64,000 nt of DNA from Paenibacillus sp. HWE-109 (GCF_022163125.1 NZ_CP091881.1:1178001-1242000); one strand, 5' to 3'; positions 43,637-53,845 are shown, counted from the first letter of the stretch. The notes: a model not told the origin generated them from the sequence alone. Made by a program: numbers and translations.

Positions 43637-43666
43637 AAGGCCAATCGATTCGAATCGGTTGGCCTT
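43637..43666 (+). terminator. Strong hairpin between binding protein and mannosidase genes
   Basis: AAGGCCAATCGATT (43637-43650) pairs with AATCGGTTGGCCTT (43653-43666), with one wobble and almost no loop. No T-tract follows, so it may be an mRNA-stabilising or partially terminating element that favours the importer genes. Confidence 0.5.
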
Positions 43667-43686
43667 ATATTGAGAGGAGCGAAACG

Positions 43687-46416
43687 ATGAGCACAAAGAG
43701 AACAGCACATATTATATCCCATACACACTGGGATCGGGAATGGTATTTACCTTATGAAAAGCATCATGTTCGTCTCGTAAAGCTAGTAGATACACTGCTG
43801 GACAAATTGGATCAAGATCAGCATTATCGCAGCTTCTTTTTGGACGGACAAACGATCATTCTGGAGGACTACCTTGAGGTCCGACCGGATCAAAAAGATA
43901 GATTGTCCAAATATATTCAAGACGGCCGTATTTTAATCGGTCCTTGGTACATTCTGCAGGATGCATTTTTGACTAGCGGCGAGGCCAATGTGAGAAATAT
44001 ACAGATTGGACACCAGGATGCCAAAAAATTTGGTGCTGTGGCGAAGATTGGCTATTTTCCAGATACGTTTGGTCTAGTGGGTCAAACGCCCCAATTGATG
44101 CAGCAGTCAGGGATTACGAATGTGTTGTTTGGCCGGGGTGTTAAGCCGACAGGCTTTAACAATACCGTTTCTGACGGTGATTACGAATCTTCGTTCTCCG
44201 AGCTGCTCTGGGAGGGACCCGATGGTTCACAGGTGCTCGGGATTCTTTTTGCCAACTGGTATAATAATGGATGGGAAATTCCTGTTGATAGCGAGGAAGC
44301 GAATGCTTATTGGAAGCAGAAGCTGGCGGATGCGGAGAAATACGCATCGATGGGCGAACTGTTATTTATGAATGGCTGCGACCATCAGCCGATTCAGCTG
44401 GATTTGCCTGAAGCGATTCAAGTCGCACGCGAGCTTTACCCGGATACAACCTTTATTCATTCCAATTTTATTGATTATTTGCAAGCTGTTCAGAGCTCCT
44501 TGAAACATGAGTTGTCTATTGTAAAAGGAGAGCTTCGCAGTCAACGTACAGACGGGTGGAATACACTGGTAAACACCGCTTCTGCTCGCGTTTACTTGAA
44601 GCAGATGAATCAACTAGGGCAAGCGATGCTGGAAAAAGTAGCTGAACCTCTGGCTGCTTTAGCACATATCCTTAAAGCCCAAGAGAAATACCCGCATCAT
44701 CTGTTCACGTATGCTTGGAAAACACTGATGCAAAACCATCCGCACGACAGTATATGCGGCTGTTCTGTAGATGAAGTGCACCGGGAAATGGTGACGCGCT
44801 TCGATAAAAGCCGATATGTGGCGGAAGCGATCGTCGATGAGAGCAAACGAGTCATTGCTGAAGTTATCGATACGTCATGCTTTGCCAGGATGGGAGACAA
44901 CGCGCTGCCCGTCATTGTTATGAATACATCAGGTTGGGAGCGAACCGGTGTCTTGAGTATCGAGCTAGATGCCTTGCGTTTGTATTTCCATGATGGATAT
45001 ACACATGAGGAAGCTAGTGATATTGTGAAGGCTGCGGATCTTTCAGGTAGGGTGCTCGTTGATGAAAATGGGAATGTCATTCCATGCGTGTCCCAAGATC
45101 TCGGACTACAATTCGGTTACGATCTGCCGGATGATAAATTCCGTCAGCCGTATATGTGCCGCAAGGTAAAGCTTACCTTTGAAGCGGAGAATGTTCCTGC
45201 ATTGGGGCTGAAGGCGTATGCTTGGGTTAGAAGTGAGGCTGAGATTCCTGCTTCTTCGATCCTAGTGGGAGACCGCGTGCTTGAGAATGATTGGCTTAAG
45301 ATTGAAATCGCTGATAACGGTTCATTCAACTTGACAGATAAGGTGAACGGTCGTATCTACAGGGATCTAGGCGTATATGAGAATACAGGGGATATCGGCA
45401 ACGAATATATATATAAACAGCCTGCTGGCGAAACGCCGCGAACAACCTATGACGTGGCTGCACAAATTCGTGTGTTAGAGGATCATCCATTCCAGGCTTC
45501 CATTGAAATTGTGCACGACTGGGAAATTCCTGCGTCTGCTGATGAAGTACTTGAAGAAGAGCAGCGAGCTTTGGTTCATTTTAAACACCGGAAAGCACAG
45601 CGCTCGGAGCACATGGTGCCGATGCAGATTCGTACAGTTGTAATTCTGAGCCGTGGCGGTAAAGGAGTAGAAATCTCCGCTACGTTTAACAACCAAGCCA
45701 AAGACCATCGTTTGCGGATGTTGTTCCCAACCGATCTGAATACGCAAGTTCACCGCGTCGATTCCATGTTTGAAATCGCTCAGCGGGACATTGTGCCGTC
45801 AGCCAATTGGGAAAATCCAAGCAATACACAGCACCAGCAGGCATTTCTTGACATCAACGAGGCAGGAGCAGGTCTTGTTGTAGCTAACTTAGGTTTGAAT
45901 GAATACGAAATTCTGCGGGATGGTCGCAATACAATTGCAGTTACGCTGCTTCGGTCGGTTGGCGAACTTGGGGACTGGGGCTTATTCCCGACACCTGAAG
46001 CGCAGTGTCAGGGCGAACATACCATCCGTATAGCCATCATTCCACATCACGGAGACGCAGTAGAGTCGGGCGCGTATGCAAATGCCTACCAGTTCCAAAT
46101 TCCATGGACTTCATGCCAAACAGACATTCACGAAGGAAGCATTGCACCAACCTTCACGCCATTCCAGTGGGAAGGCAATAAGATGGCTTTCTCCTCGATG
46201 AAAATAAATGAGGGAACAAACGATTTGCTGCTTCGTTGGTACAACATGGACTTCCAAAGGACTGAATTAAAACTTAGTTCTAACCTTTCCTATAACTATT
46301 TTTACAAGAGTTCAATTATGGAAGATTTTGGGCATCGTATTGAATCTGACAAAGTTGGTCAAATGTCTCTACCCATTGGTTCTTGTGAAATTGTGACGAT
46401 TGGAATTAATCGGTAA
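43687..46416 (+). CDS. Alpha-mannosidase, glycoside hydrolase family 38
   Basis: The protein has 909 residues. The zinc-binding N-terminal motif HTHWDREW (H12, H14, D16) and the nucleophile region YFPDTFG (D126) are intact, followed by NGCDHQPIQL and HPHDSICGCSVDEVH, as in bacterial MngB-like enzymes. GH38 retaining mannosidases release alpha-mannose from glycans or mannosylated metabolites. No signal peptide, so it works on imported substrate. It is the last gene of the importer operon; GAGAGGAG precedes the ATG. Confidence 0.92.
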   Translation: MSTKRTAHIISHTHWDREWYLPYEKHHVRLVKLVDTLLDKLDQDQHYRSFFLDGQTIILEDYLEVRPDQKDRLSKYIQDGRILIGPWYILQDAFLTSGEANVRNIQIGHQDAKKFGAVAKIGYFPDTFGLVGQTPQLMQQSGITNVLFGRGVKPTGFNNTVSDGDYESSFSELLWEGPDGSQVLGILFANWYNNGWEIPVDSEEANAYWKQKLADAEKYASMGELLFMNGCDHQPIQLDLPEAIQVARELYPDTTFIHSNFIDYLQAVQSSLKHELSIVKGELRSQRTDGWNTLVNTASARVYLKQMNQLGQAMLEKVAEPLAALAHILKAQEKYPHHLFTYAWKTLMQNHPHDSICGCSVDEVHREMVTRFDKSRYVAEAIVDESKRVIAEVIDTSCFARMGDNALPVIVMNTSGWERTGVLSIELDALRLYFHDGYTHEEASDIVKAADLSGRVLVDENGNVIPCVSQDLGLQFGYDLPDDKFRQPYMCRKVKLTFEAENVPALGLKAYAWVRSEAEIPASSILVGDRVLENDWLKIEIADNGSFNLTDKVNGRIYRDLGVYENTGDIGNEYIYKQPAGETPRTTYDVAAQIRVLEDHPFQASIEIVHDWEIPASADEVLEEEQRALVHFKHRKAQRSEHMVPMQIRTVVILSRGGKGVEISATFNNQAKDHRLRMLFPTDLNTQVHRVDSMFEIAQRDIVPSANWENPSNTQHQQAFLDINEAGAGLVVANLGLNEYEILRDGRNTIAVTLLRSVGELGDWGLFPTPEAQCQGEHTIRIAIIPHHGDAVESGAYANAYQFQIPWTSCQTDIHEGSIAPTFTPFQWEGNKMAFSSMKINEGTNDLLLRWYNMDFQRTELKLSSNLSYNYFYKSSIMEDFGHRIESDKVGQMSLPIGSCEIVTIGINR

Positions 46417-46447
46417 TTCTTCGCTGCAGTGTTATGAATCTGCTTGA

Positions 46448-46492
46448 AACCAGCAAACTTTTGAGGTTGCTGGTTATTACATTTTGGTTTTT
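46448..46492 (+). terminator. Terminator after mannosidase
   Basis: A perfect 9-bp stem, AACCAGCAA (46448-46456) with TTGCTGGTT (46467-46475), is followed by a T-rich but interrupted tract (ATTACATTTTGGTTTTTT). It separates the convergent genes. Confidence 0.65.
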
Positions 46493-46527
46493 TATGTATA
46501 TTCAATAGGGTCTTGAGCAATCTCCGC

Positions 46528-46992
46528 TTAGTTTATAGATATCGGTGAATCAAGCTCAATGAGGGTAACAACCGGGAGATCTTTCAATGCAAGAATCTGC
46601 TCCTTGGTTAAGCTGGCAGCGAACCCTTTAAAACCTTCAAAATCGTATTTGTATATTGTATGGAACGCGCCGATTTGCTTTTCTAAACGGTCATAAACCT
46701 GATCGTCCGCTAAACTGTCAAGCAATACAATGGAAGGAAAACGGTCTGATTTCCCCGCTTTTTCTATTTTCGCCAGAAAATCAAGGGAAATTTTAACTGG
46801 CTCTATTGGCAAAATGTGCATTTCGTCATTGGAATCGACAGGTAAAATATGCATTTCATTTCCGGAATCGATCGGAAGTATGCGTACTTCATCCTTTGCT
46901 GCATAGGATGGAGCGGCTGTTGGAACTAATAAAACCGCTCCAACCAAGGTGAATACGAAAGCTCTTTGTAACAAACCTTTTTTCATGTTCAT
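46528..46992 (-). CDS. Small secreted protein with 11-residue repeats and peptidase-inhibitor I9-like domain
   Basis: The protein has 154 residues. A signal peptide (about 1-31, ending PSYA-A) is followed by three tandem repeats of consensus E-M-H-I-L-P-I-D-S-N-D (35-45, 46-56, 57-65). The C-terminal part (about 83-150) contains VYDRLEKQIGAFHTIYKY, then GFAASLTKEQILALKDLPVV and a final IELD, the pattern of the I9 propeptide/inhibitor domain of subtilases. No protease domain follows, so it is a free-standing I9-like protein. It may inhibit or chaperone a secreted subtilase encoded elsewhere. A GGAGG ribosome site lies 7 nt before the ATG. Confidence 0.7.
   Translation of the reverse strand: MNMKKGLLQRAFVFTLVGAVLLVPTAAPSYAAKDEVRILPIDSGNEMHILPVDSNDEMHILPIEPVKISLDFLAKIEKAGKSDRFPSIVLLDSLADDQVYDRLEKQIGAFHTIYKYDFEGFKGFAASLTKEQILALKDLPVVTLIELDSPISIN
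46798..46890 (-). repeat. 33-bp in-frame tandem repeats within the I9-like gene
   Basis: Two full copies and one partial copy encode the ILP(I/V)D motif. The copies differ at several synonymous and non-synonymous positions, so they are not recent slippage products. Confidence 0.7.
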
Positions 46993-47120
46993 TTCTTTTC
47001 CTCCAAAATGTTTTTTCGTTTGTTGTCAAACGTTCATTTACATAAACGCCGTATCCGGGGAAAAGGTTGCAACTGATGTATTCTCGATCATCTGATCGCG
47101 GAATATGGTTCATAAATGGA

Positions 47121-49808
47121 TTAATTAGACTTTGTTCTGTAATCTCTCGCCAGGTGTACACGGTTATAGCACGAACGGAAATGATACGTTCCTGATTGTA
47201 CTTTACAGACCACATACTCCTTTAAATCCATATCTTCCACAATAACTTCATCTTGAAGTCTAAGGGCAACTCCACTTTCTGTTACTTCATGTGAGTTTAG
47301 AGTTGGAATGAAAATGGTAGCTTGGCAGTTAGCAGGAACAGTAACCTCTATACTGAAATTCCCATCAATGGATAACTGCCATGAGACCTTGATCTGGCCG
47401 TACAAAGTCTCTATTTGGGAGGAAACCTGCGATAGCGGACCTAAAATATGTGGCATCACTTTAAAAGATTGATATCCTGGCTTCTCAATCTGGATTCCTG
47501 CAAGATACTTGAAGAACCATTCTACAACAGTTCCGAACATGTAATGGTTTTGTGATCTTGATTTTAATTCCCACTCTTCCAATAGTGTGTGAATACCATT
47601 TTCAAGCCAGAATCCCCAGCTCGGATACGTTTTTTGATCAGCGATGGCATAAGCCAACTCACCAAATCCTAAGTCAGTAAGAACTGGCAGAATGTATTTC
47701 GTACCGATAATTCCTGTGTTTAGATGCTTTTCTCGGACATTAATGATGTCATTCAATAAATGTAGGACAACTTGGGCTTTATCTTCACTAGGCGTCAGCC
47801 CAAATGCGAGTGGAATGATATTGGATGCTTGCCGATAACCAGCTTCGATCTCTGTTTCGTAAATACCCGCATCGCGATTGAAGAATGTCTTGTGAAAGCT
47901 CTTAGCGATGTTCTTCGCCACATGGGTATACTGTTCAACGTCAGAAGCTGTTCCTACAACTTCCGCAATTTGGACAACTGTCTTTAGAATATGATAAGCA
48001 TATGCCGAAGCCATTAAGCGCGTTCCTTCCGGCGCACTCCAATCCTTGCTTCCTGGGGGAACCCAATCACCAAGCACACTATGTGCGGTATGATCCGCAT
48101 TAAGTTTGGAAATCTCCCAATCAGCATAAACTTTCATGCTGGTATAATGATGTTCCAGTACGCTGCGATCCCCATAGTGCATGTAAAGATACCACGGAAT
48201 AAGAACGTAAACAGAGGTCCAAACGGGTGCATGATCCCATCCCCACGTAGACGCAGGTACTATTAGTGGAATCGCACCATCTGGCTTTTGACAATCTTGG
48301 ATATCTTGCACCCATTTCTCCCAGAATAGCAAAAGGTCAAAGTTATAATTGGCAGTTTCCGCAATAAGATGCGCATCTCCTGTCCAACCATTCTTCTCAT
48401 AGACCGGTGTATCGGTAGGGATACTGTGCAAATTGTTAAGAATGGTGCGACTAGTTGCTTCATAGATTTGATTTAATAAGGGATTGGAACAGGAAAATGT
48501 TCCGGTTTTTCTTACGGAGGATCGAACAACTTTTCCGATGATCGAACCTATTTCTGGCACTTCAGGCCAATTAATCAATTCCACATAACGAAAGCCTTTA
48601 TAGCTAAATGCAGGTTCCCAAACCTCTAATCCATTTCCATGTAAAATGTAATGATCTGTTTGACTTTCCCCGGATACATAAGAATTTTCATTATAAACCG
48701 ATTCGTCTGGATTCAATTTTTCACCATAACGCAATTGTACGGAGGTACCCTTGCTACCCTGAACTTGAAATTCAACCCAACCCACGATGTTGATACCAAA
48801 ATCAACGATATAATTACCCAACTCCGTAAGGTGAATACGAGAAGGTTGGACGGTATCGATAATCTGAATCGGTGGGATGATTTGTGACTGCAGCTTAACT
48901 GGAGAGCTCTCTATCAATGTAACGAGCGTCCAATCCGTATCGTCGTAATCAGATGATGTCCAGCCCGGTTTTTCAAGATTAGCATCATAAACTTCTCCAC
49001 TGTATAATGAATTTTTCAACCTGGGTCCAGAAGTAGTACGCCATGTTTCATCGCTCGTGACCCATTGACTCGATCCATCCTCAAATTTGAGATTGAATTG
49101 GATCAACAGTTTAGGTTCGCTATTCCAAGAGGCTTTTTCCCAATTCCAAACATTTGGGGTTTTAAGTGCATAGAAGCCTCTTCCCAGCTCGACAGCAAAG
49201 CAATTGATACCTTCATATAAGCTAGATGTAATATCATGGGTCACATAAAATGTGCGCTGATCGTAATTCGTAAACCCTGGATCTAAAACATTGTTGCCTA
49301 TTCTTTCACCGTTAATCCATAATTCATGATAACCAAGCCCACAAATATAGGCTCGGGCATGAACAATTGGTTTATCCAGTTGTACTAATTTTCGCAGCAA
49401 GGGAGCGGCAGCTTCATATTCAGTTGGATTCTCGGGTCCTCCAATCCATTGTCCTTGCCAATCGGTGTCATGCAAGAGGCCCATTTCCCACCAAGCAGGA
49501 TCACTCCAATCACTCGGGATATTGTAATGATCCCAAGTTCTTACAGTCCAATAGCAGCGTTGACCGGATACGAGTGTTTTCCCTGAATACCGAATAGAGA
49601 AAGATTGATTAGAATCGATTTTCCCGGTATTCCAAATTTCACCCTTTTCAACTAGAAGGGTTTCTACATTGGAGGATACAAGTATTTGATAAGATTGTTG
49701 TTTAGTTCCGCGTTTATCAGATTCTAAACACCAGCTTAATCTTGGCTCCAAGGTGTCGATGCCTAGCGGGCTAATCGTATACTCTGTTTTTAGTTCAATA
49801 GGTTTCAT
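47121..49808 (-). CDS. Alpha-L-rhamnosidase, glycoside hydrolase family 78
   Basis: The start is placed at 49808 (MKPIELKTEY), preceded by GGGAGG; an ATG six codons upstream overlaps that ribosome site. The product has 895 residues with the GH78 order: N-terminal fibronectin-like and beta-sandwich domains (LSWCLES, WWEMGLLHDTDWQGQWIGG, YICGLGYHELWINGERIG), then an (alpha/alpha)6 catalytic domain with DTPVYEKNGWTGDAHL and VLGDWVPPG, and a C-terminal beta domain. No signal peptide: a cytoplasmic enzyme removing rhamnose from imported rhamnosides. No importer is adjacent. It is divergent from an AraC regulator, its likely controller. Confidence 0.93.
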   Translation of the reverse strand: MKPIELKTEYTISPLGIDTLEPRLSWCLESDKRGTKQQSYQILVSSNVETLLVEKGEIWNTGKIDSNQSFSIRYSGKTLVSGQRCYWTVRTWDHYNIPSDWSDPAWWEMGLLHDTDWQGQWIGGPENPTEYEAAAPLLRKLVQLDKPIVHARAYICGLGYHELWINGERIGNNVLDPGFTNYDQRTFYVTHDITSSLYEGINCFAVELGRGFYALKTPNVWNWEKASWNSEPKLLIQFNLKFEDGSSQWVTSDETWRTTSGPRLKNSLYSGEVYDANLEKPGWTSSDYDDTDWTLVTLIESSPVKLQSQIIPPIQIIDTVQPSRIHLTELGNYIVDFGINIVGWVEFQVQGSKGTSVQLRYGEKLNPDESVYNENSYVSGESQTDHYILHGNGLEVWEPAFSYKGFRYVELINWPEVPEIGSIIGKVVRSSVRKTGTFSCSNPLLNQIYEATSRTILNNLHSIPTDTPVYEKNGWTGDAHLIAETANYNFDLLLFWEKWVQDIQDCQKPDGAIPLIVPASTWGWDHAPVWTSVYVLIPWYLYMHYGDRSVLEHHYTSMKVYADWEISKLNADHTAHSVLGDWVPPGSKDWSAPEGTRLMASAYAYHILKTVVQIAEVVGTASDVEQYTHVAKNIAKSFHKTFFNRDAGIYETEIEAGYRQASNIIPLAFGLTPSEDKAQVVLHLLNDIINVREKHLNTGIIGTKYILPVLTDLGFGELAYAIADQKTYPSWGFWLENGIHTLLEEWELKSRSQNHYMFGTVVEWFFKYLAGIQIEKPGYQSFKVMPHILGPLSQVSSQIETLYGQIKVSWQLSIDGNFSIEVTVPANCQATIFIPTLNSHEVTESGVALRLQDEVIVEDMDLKEYVVCKVQSGTYHFRSCYNRVHLARDYRTKSN

Positions 49809-49923
49809 GTTTTGCCTCCCATTCAATACACTTTATTATATCATTATACATTTCTATATTTGACATAAAAGAGTTGATTGCGCCAATATGAAGGAGGATA
49901 CTGCCACGAAGGAGGGGTCCTAT

Positions 49924-50796
49924 ATGATTAAGAAAGCGGTTGGAATAGCGCAAGCGCAACTTTACTTTGACGAAGAATTGCCCTATAACGTGAGTAGAGT
50001 CTCCGAATCCTATTCACTTCAATTGCACGAGCACGAGTTTACGGAGATTTGCTATGTCGCAGAAGGGAGTGGCTTTCATTACATAGGTGAAGAGTCACTT
50101 TCCGTGAGCCCAGGGGATATGTTCGTATTACCACTCGGTACCTCGCATGTATTCCGCCCCCGATCAACTGATCCTGATGTTCAACTCGTTGTTTACAACT
50201 TTATATTCATTGCCGATAGAGTGGCCAAAGCATTAAAACAATTTCCAGGTCTTGAAGACCTGACAAGGGCTCTCCATCTCCTGAACATGGTTCCTGGACA
50301 TCCTGATTGGAAGAAAATTCACGATTCATCCGGTATATTTCGCAGCTTATTGGATCAAGCATACAAGGAATTCAATCAGCGGAAGATTGGTTTTATTCCA
50401 CGGATGCATTGCTTATTTATTGTTCTTGCAACTGAAATAGAGAGGCATCTCACTGAATTGGAAACTAATTATTCCATGAATAAGGATGGATTACTTAGAG
50501 ACGCGATCGCTTTCATTCACAAGAATTTTGTAACCTCAATAACAGCGGATCAAGCTGCTAGTGAGGCTGGTTTAAGCGTGCGACATTTCCACCGAATGTT
50601 TGCTATAGAGATGGGGTATACCTTCGTTCAATATATCCAAAACTTACGTATTGAGCGCAGTTGCGATCTATTGAGAACGACTCGCCTATCTGTTTCGGAG
50701 ATTGCAGAAGAGGTTGGATATCAGGATAAAGGTTTTTTTGTCAAATTGTTCAAAAAGAGAACAGGACATACACCACGTTCTTATCGAAATGTATAG
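49924..50796 (+). CDS. AraC-family regulator with N-terminal cupin
   Basis: The start at 49924 follows AAGGAGGGG; an in-frame ATG 36 bp earlier has no better site. The product has 290 residues. Residues about 15-110 form a cupin sugar-sensing domain (LHEHEFTEICYVAEGSGFHYI, SPGDMFVLPLGTSH). The C-terminal 100 residues are the AraC helix-turn-helix pair (TADQAASEAGLSVRHFHRMFA, SEIAEEVGYQDKGFFVKLFKKRTG). This is the RhaS/RhaR-like architecture. It is divergent from the GH78 rhamnosidase across 115 bp, so control of rhamnoside use is the natural inference. Confidence 0.9.
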   Translation: MIKKAVGIAQAQLYFDEELPYNVSRVSESYSLQLHEHEFTEICYVAEGSGFHYIGEESLSVSPGDMFVLPLGTSHVFRPRSTDPDVQLVVYNFIFIADRVAKALKQFPGLEDLTRALHLLNMVPGHPDWKKIHDSSGIFRSLLDQAYKEFNQRKIGFIPRMHCLFIVLATEIERHLTELETNYSMNKDGLLRDAIAFIHKNFVTSITADQAASEAGLSVRHFHRMFAIEMGYTFVQYIQNLRIERSCDLLRTTRLSVSEIAEEVGYQDKGFFVKLFKKRTGHTPRSYRNV

Positions 50797-50899
50797 TTTT
50801 GTGTTGAAATTATTTGATATAAATAATATAGTGAATATATCTTAATGGTTAGGGGGAGTGAAAGTGAGGATGTATGGATTAGATCTTAGCTGTAACATT

Positions 50900-50913
50900 T
50901 GAAAGCGCACTCA
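50900..50913 (+). promoter_or_regulatory. cre-like site upstream of GxGYxYP protein
   Basis: TGAAAGCGCACTCA resembles the cre consensus, with an intact TGAAAGCG half. It overlaps a small perfect stem, CGCACTC (50906-50912) with GAGTGCG (50919-50925), about 70-90 bp upstream of the secreted-protein start. Confidence 0.4.
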
Positions 50914-50992
50914 AAAGCGAGTGCGGAATAAGAACAGAGTTATCATGCTGCACTTTTCATGGATGTCATTTCAATTAGATGGAGGAAAGTTA

Positions 50993-53845
50993 ATGAAGAA
51001 GACAAAGTTTATTAGTATGTTGCTCGCAGTATTTATTTTAGCCGCAGCTGTTAACTTAACAGTATCCGTTTCGCCTGCTGAGGCAGCAATTAACTGGCCG
51101 ACAGGGCAAGTTCTCCCCTCGTTTCCTGCGCCAGCTTCTACACTTGATGTGATTGATACAACTACGGAATATAAATACCAGTCAAATGGCCCCCAGGTAT
51201 CACATTCAACGGGTCATCTGGACAAAAACAATTGGATTGTTCAAACGGGTGTTGATCATGAAAATGATTTTATGATTTATGGACCGTATGCCACGGATAT
51301 TCCTGTAGGAATCAATACGGCATTCTTTGAATTGGCTGTCGATAACAATACGGCTAATAACAATGCTATTGTGAGGATTGATGTAAGGGATAACACGAAT
51401 GGACAAACATTGGCAGCCAGAGATGTTACGAGAATGGAATGGAATAGCAATGATTCGAACAGGTTGCAAAATTTTAATCTCACATTTAATAATACGAATG
51501 CAGGACATGCTCTTGAATTCAGGGTTTACTGGTACGGTGGATCATTCGTAAGGGTAGGAGCCGTTGGCACGAATCCAAAGGCGATGGAAGATGACGCGGT
51601 ATTATTCTCAACCGTAAAAGGCTTGGTGAATAAGACCCAACCCCGAATTTATACGTATGATAATGCTGTGCGGGGTGAAGACGGGAAATATAATTGGTTG
51701 AATACACTAGGCCTTGGGCACACAGATGTGACGGATAAATATACCCTAATTACCAAATACAGAAGCGAAATTAATGGCATTGTAATCTACGATGAAGCGG
51801 TTCCAGATACAGTGAATTTAGCAACGACAATAGCATCACTTAACGGCGGTATCGTTGCTCCGCCTTCCGTGGTAGCCAAATTAACCGCAGCACCATATAA
51901 CCTGCCTATACTGAATGATTTGCGTGGCATGTTTACGACCAAGATTCAAGTTTATCAATATTTATATAATAACTATTGGTCACAGGTGACGCACAAAGTA
52001 ATTGTCGGATTAAATCCGACGATTAAGGGCTTTCTACGGGATTATGCCATTGCAGTAGGAGCGGCTACGATATGGCTTGACCCTAGTGTGACCGCAGAAG
52101 ATACAATACTAAGGCAGTTCCTTTCAGGTATGCCGCATGATGGAACCGGAACCTATATGGGATGGTGGCCGGATGAAGGTGTAGGCGTTACGAGAACATC
52201 GGAATATGGGGTTACAACGATAGCAAGCGACTATTCTTCGAACTTGACTGTATTCGGAGGTACTTCCAGAATCGTCAATGTCAAACCATTAGCGAATAAG
52301 CCTGCGTTACAAAATAAAATTTATGTTTCCTTGATCCTTAGCGATGGAGATAACTTGCAGTATTTGGAGCATCATTTCAAAACAACCAAACTGTGGGATG
52401 CTCCGAATAGGGGGGCTATCCCGGTTGGGTGGACGGTTTCGCCAGCTATGCTGGATGCCATGCCTGGGGTATTGAACTACTTATATAACACAGCAACGCC
52501 AAATGACAACTTCATAGGTGGGCCAACGGGAGTTGGATATACGTATCCGAATTTTTGGACTAATCAAGGGTATTTGGATAACTATATAGCCTTAAGTGAT
52601 GATTACTCTAAGCGTTCAGGCCTGAAAGTAAATACAGTTTGGAACACCATCCTTGGTGGGATCAATGTCAATGTCGGAAATAGCTATGCAATGAACTCCC
52701 CATCGCTTTTGGGTTTGACCAGCATGCAATCAGGTGGGCAGATTACGCAATATAATAATTTGTTGCCTGCTCAAGGGCTTAACGCCACCTATTGTTATTC
52801 AGAAGCATCGGTAATTTCAGAATTAAATGGTGCAATTACAGGATGGAACGGGGCGGCTCCGAAGTTTGTTTCTATTCAGTCAGAACCGTGGGACGTAACT
52901 TACCAAAATTTAGTGAATGCAGTGAATACTTTCAGCGGCAATAGCAACATTGTTTTTGTCACACCGGATAACTACTTCCAGCTTATGAGGGAATATTACA
53001 ACTTACCAGTGGATCCGTCTACCGTTGTAAAAACGTACGAAGCAGAAAATACAAACTATGCCGCATCGCCATTTTCTCATACTGTCGGTCGTGCGGATGG
53101 TGATGCATGGTCTGCAAATGTAGCTCAAGATGATGCGGGTTTCATGCTGTGGGGTCCCTATGTCTCAACTTTACCAGCTGGTCAACTTACAACGACTTTC
53201 AAGGTCAAAATTGATTCTATCGCGGGAAATAACGACAATGTACTTAGGCTTGATGTTAGAGATTCTACAACTGGTCAAGATCTGGCGGCGTTTGATGTAT
53301 ACAGAAACCAGTTCAAGTCCAATAATTACTATCAAGATTTCAGTCTGAGTTACACGAATGTTGCTGGCCATCCATTGGAATTTAGGGCAGGATACAAGGA
53401 TAATGCAAAGATTAGTATCGATAAGGTTACTACAACAACTAGCATAGGGAAGTATGAAGCCGAAGGCACTATTCTGGGGCATGGAGCAGGGCGTGTGGTT
53501 GGGGATGGCTGGCAAGCAAATCCTACGCAGGATAATGCCAATCATATGGTATATGGCCCCTATGATTCAAATGTGCCAATTGGAAACAGAAAAGTAACAT
53601 TTGCGTTAAAAGTTGACAACAATACGCTGAATAATTTGCAAGTGGCGTCTATCGATGTATGGGATGCTACAGCTGGTACGGTATTGGCTTCACAAAATAT
53701 ACTGAGGCAGCAATTCACATCCGCTAACCAGTATCAGAATTTCAGTCTGTCATTTAATCAGACGACGCTCAATCATCAACTGGAATACAGAGTATATTAT
53801 AATGATATTGCAACGATAACATTAGATAAAATAACGATTAATTAA
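50993..53845 (+). CDS. Secreted GxGYxYP-domain protein with three repeated beta-sandwich modules
   Basis: The start at 50993 has GGAGG 7 nt upstream and yields a clean signal peptide (KKTKFISMLLAV, cleaved after AEA); a longer upstream frame is rejected. The product has 950 residues. A first module at about 45-190 (GPYATDIPVG, RIDVRDNTNGQTLAARDV) is followed by a catalytic-like GxGYxYP region at about 190-670, with the signature G513-V-G-Y-T-Y-P519 and LILSDGDNLQY. Two further copies of the module occur at about 680-815 and 820-950 (YEAENTNY, YEAEGTIL; GPYVSTLPAG, GPYDSNVPIG), resembling carbohydrate-binding modules of the CBM6/35 type. The GxGYxYP family is thought to be a glycoside hydrolase, but its substrate is unknown. 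Confidence 0.85.
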   Translation: MKKTKFISMLLAVFILAAAVNLTVSVSPAEAAINWPTGQVLPSFPAPASTLDVIDTTTEYKYQSNGPQVSHSTGHLDKNNWIVQTGVDHENDFMIYGPYATDIPVGINTAFFELAVDNNTANNNAIVRIDVRDNTNGQTLAARDVTRMEWNSNDSNRLQNFNLTFNNTNAGHALEFRVYWYGGSFVRVGAVGTNPKAMEDDAVLFSTVKGLVNKTQPRIYTYDNAVRGEDGKYNWLNTLGLGHTDVTDKYTLITKYRSEINGIVIYDEAVPDTVNLATTIASLNGGIVAPPSVVAKLTAAPYNLPILNDLRGMFTTKIQVYQYLYNNYWSQVTHKVIVGLNPTIKGFLRDYAIAVGAATIWLDPSVTAEDTILRQFLSGMPHDGTGTYMGWWPDEGVGVTRTSEYGVTTIASDYSSNLTVFGGTSRIVNVKPLANKPALQNKIYVSLILSDGDNLQYLEHHFKTTKLWDAPNRGAIPVGWTVSPAMLDAMPGVLNYLYNTATPNDNFIGGPTGVGYTYPNFWTNQGYLDNYIALSDDYSKRSGLKVNTVWNTILGGINVNVGNSYAMNSPSLLGLTSMQSGGQITQYNNLLPAQGLNATYCYSEASVISELNGAITGWNGAAPKFVSIQSEPWDVTYQNLVNAVNTFSGNSNIVFVTPDNYFQLMREYYNLPVDPSTVVKTYEAENTNYAASPFSHTVGRADGDAWSANVAQDDAGFMLWGPYVSTLPAGQLTTTFKVKIDSIAGNNDNVLRLDVRDSTTGQDLAAFDVYRNQFKSNNYYQDFSLSYTNVAGHPLEFRAGYKDNAKISIDKVTTTTSIGKYEAEGTILGHGAGRVVGDGWQANPTQDNANHMVYGPYDSNVPIGNRKVTFALKVDNNTLNNLQVASIDVWDATAGTVLASQNILRQQFTSANQYQNFSLSFNQTTLNHQLEYRVYYNDIATITLDKITIN

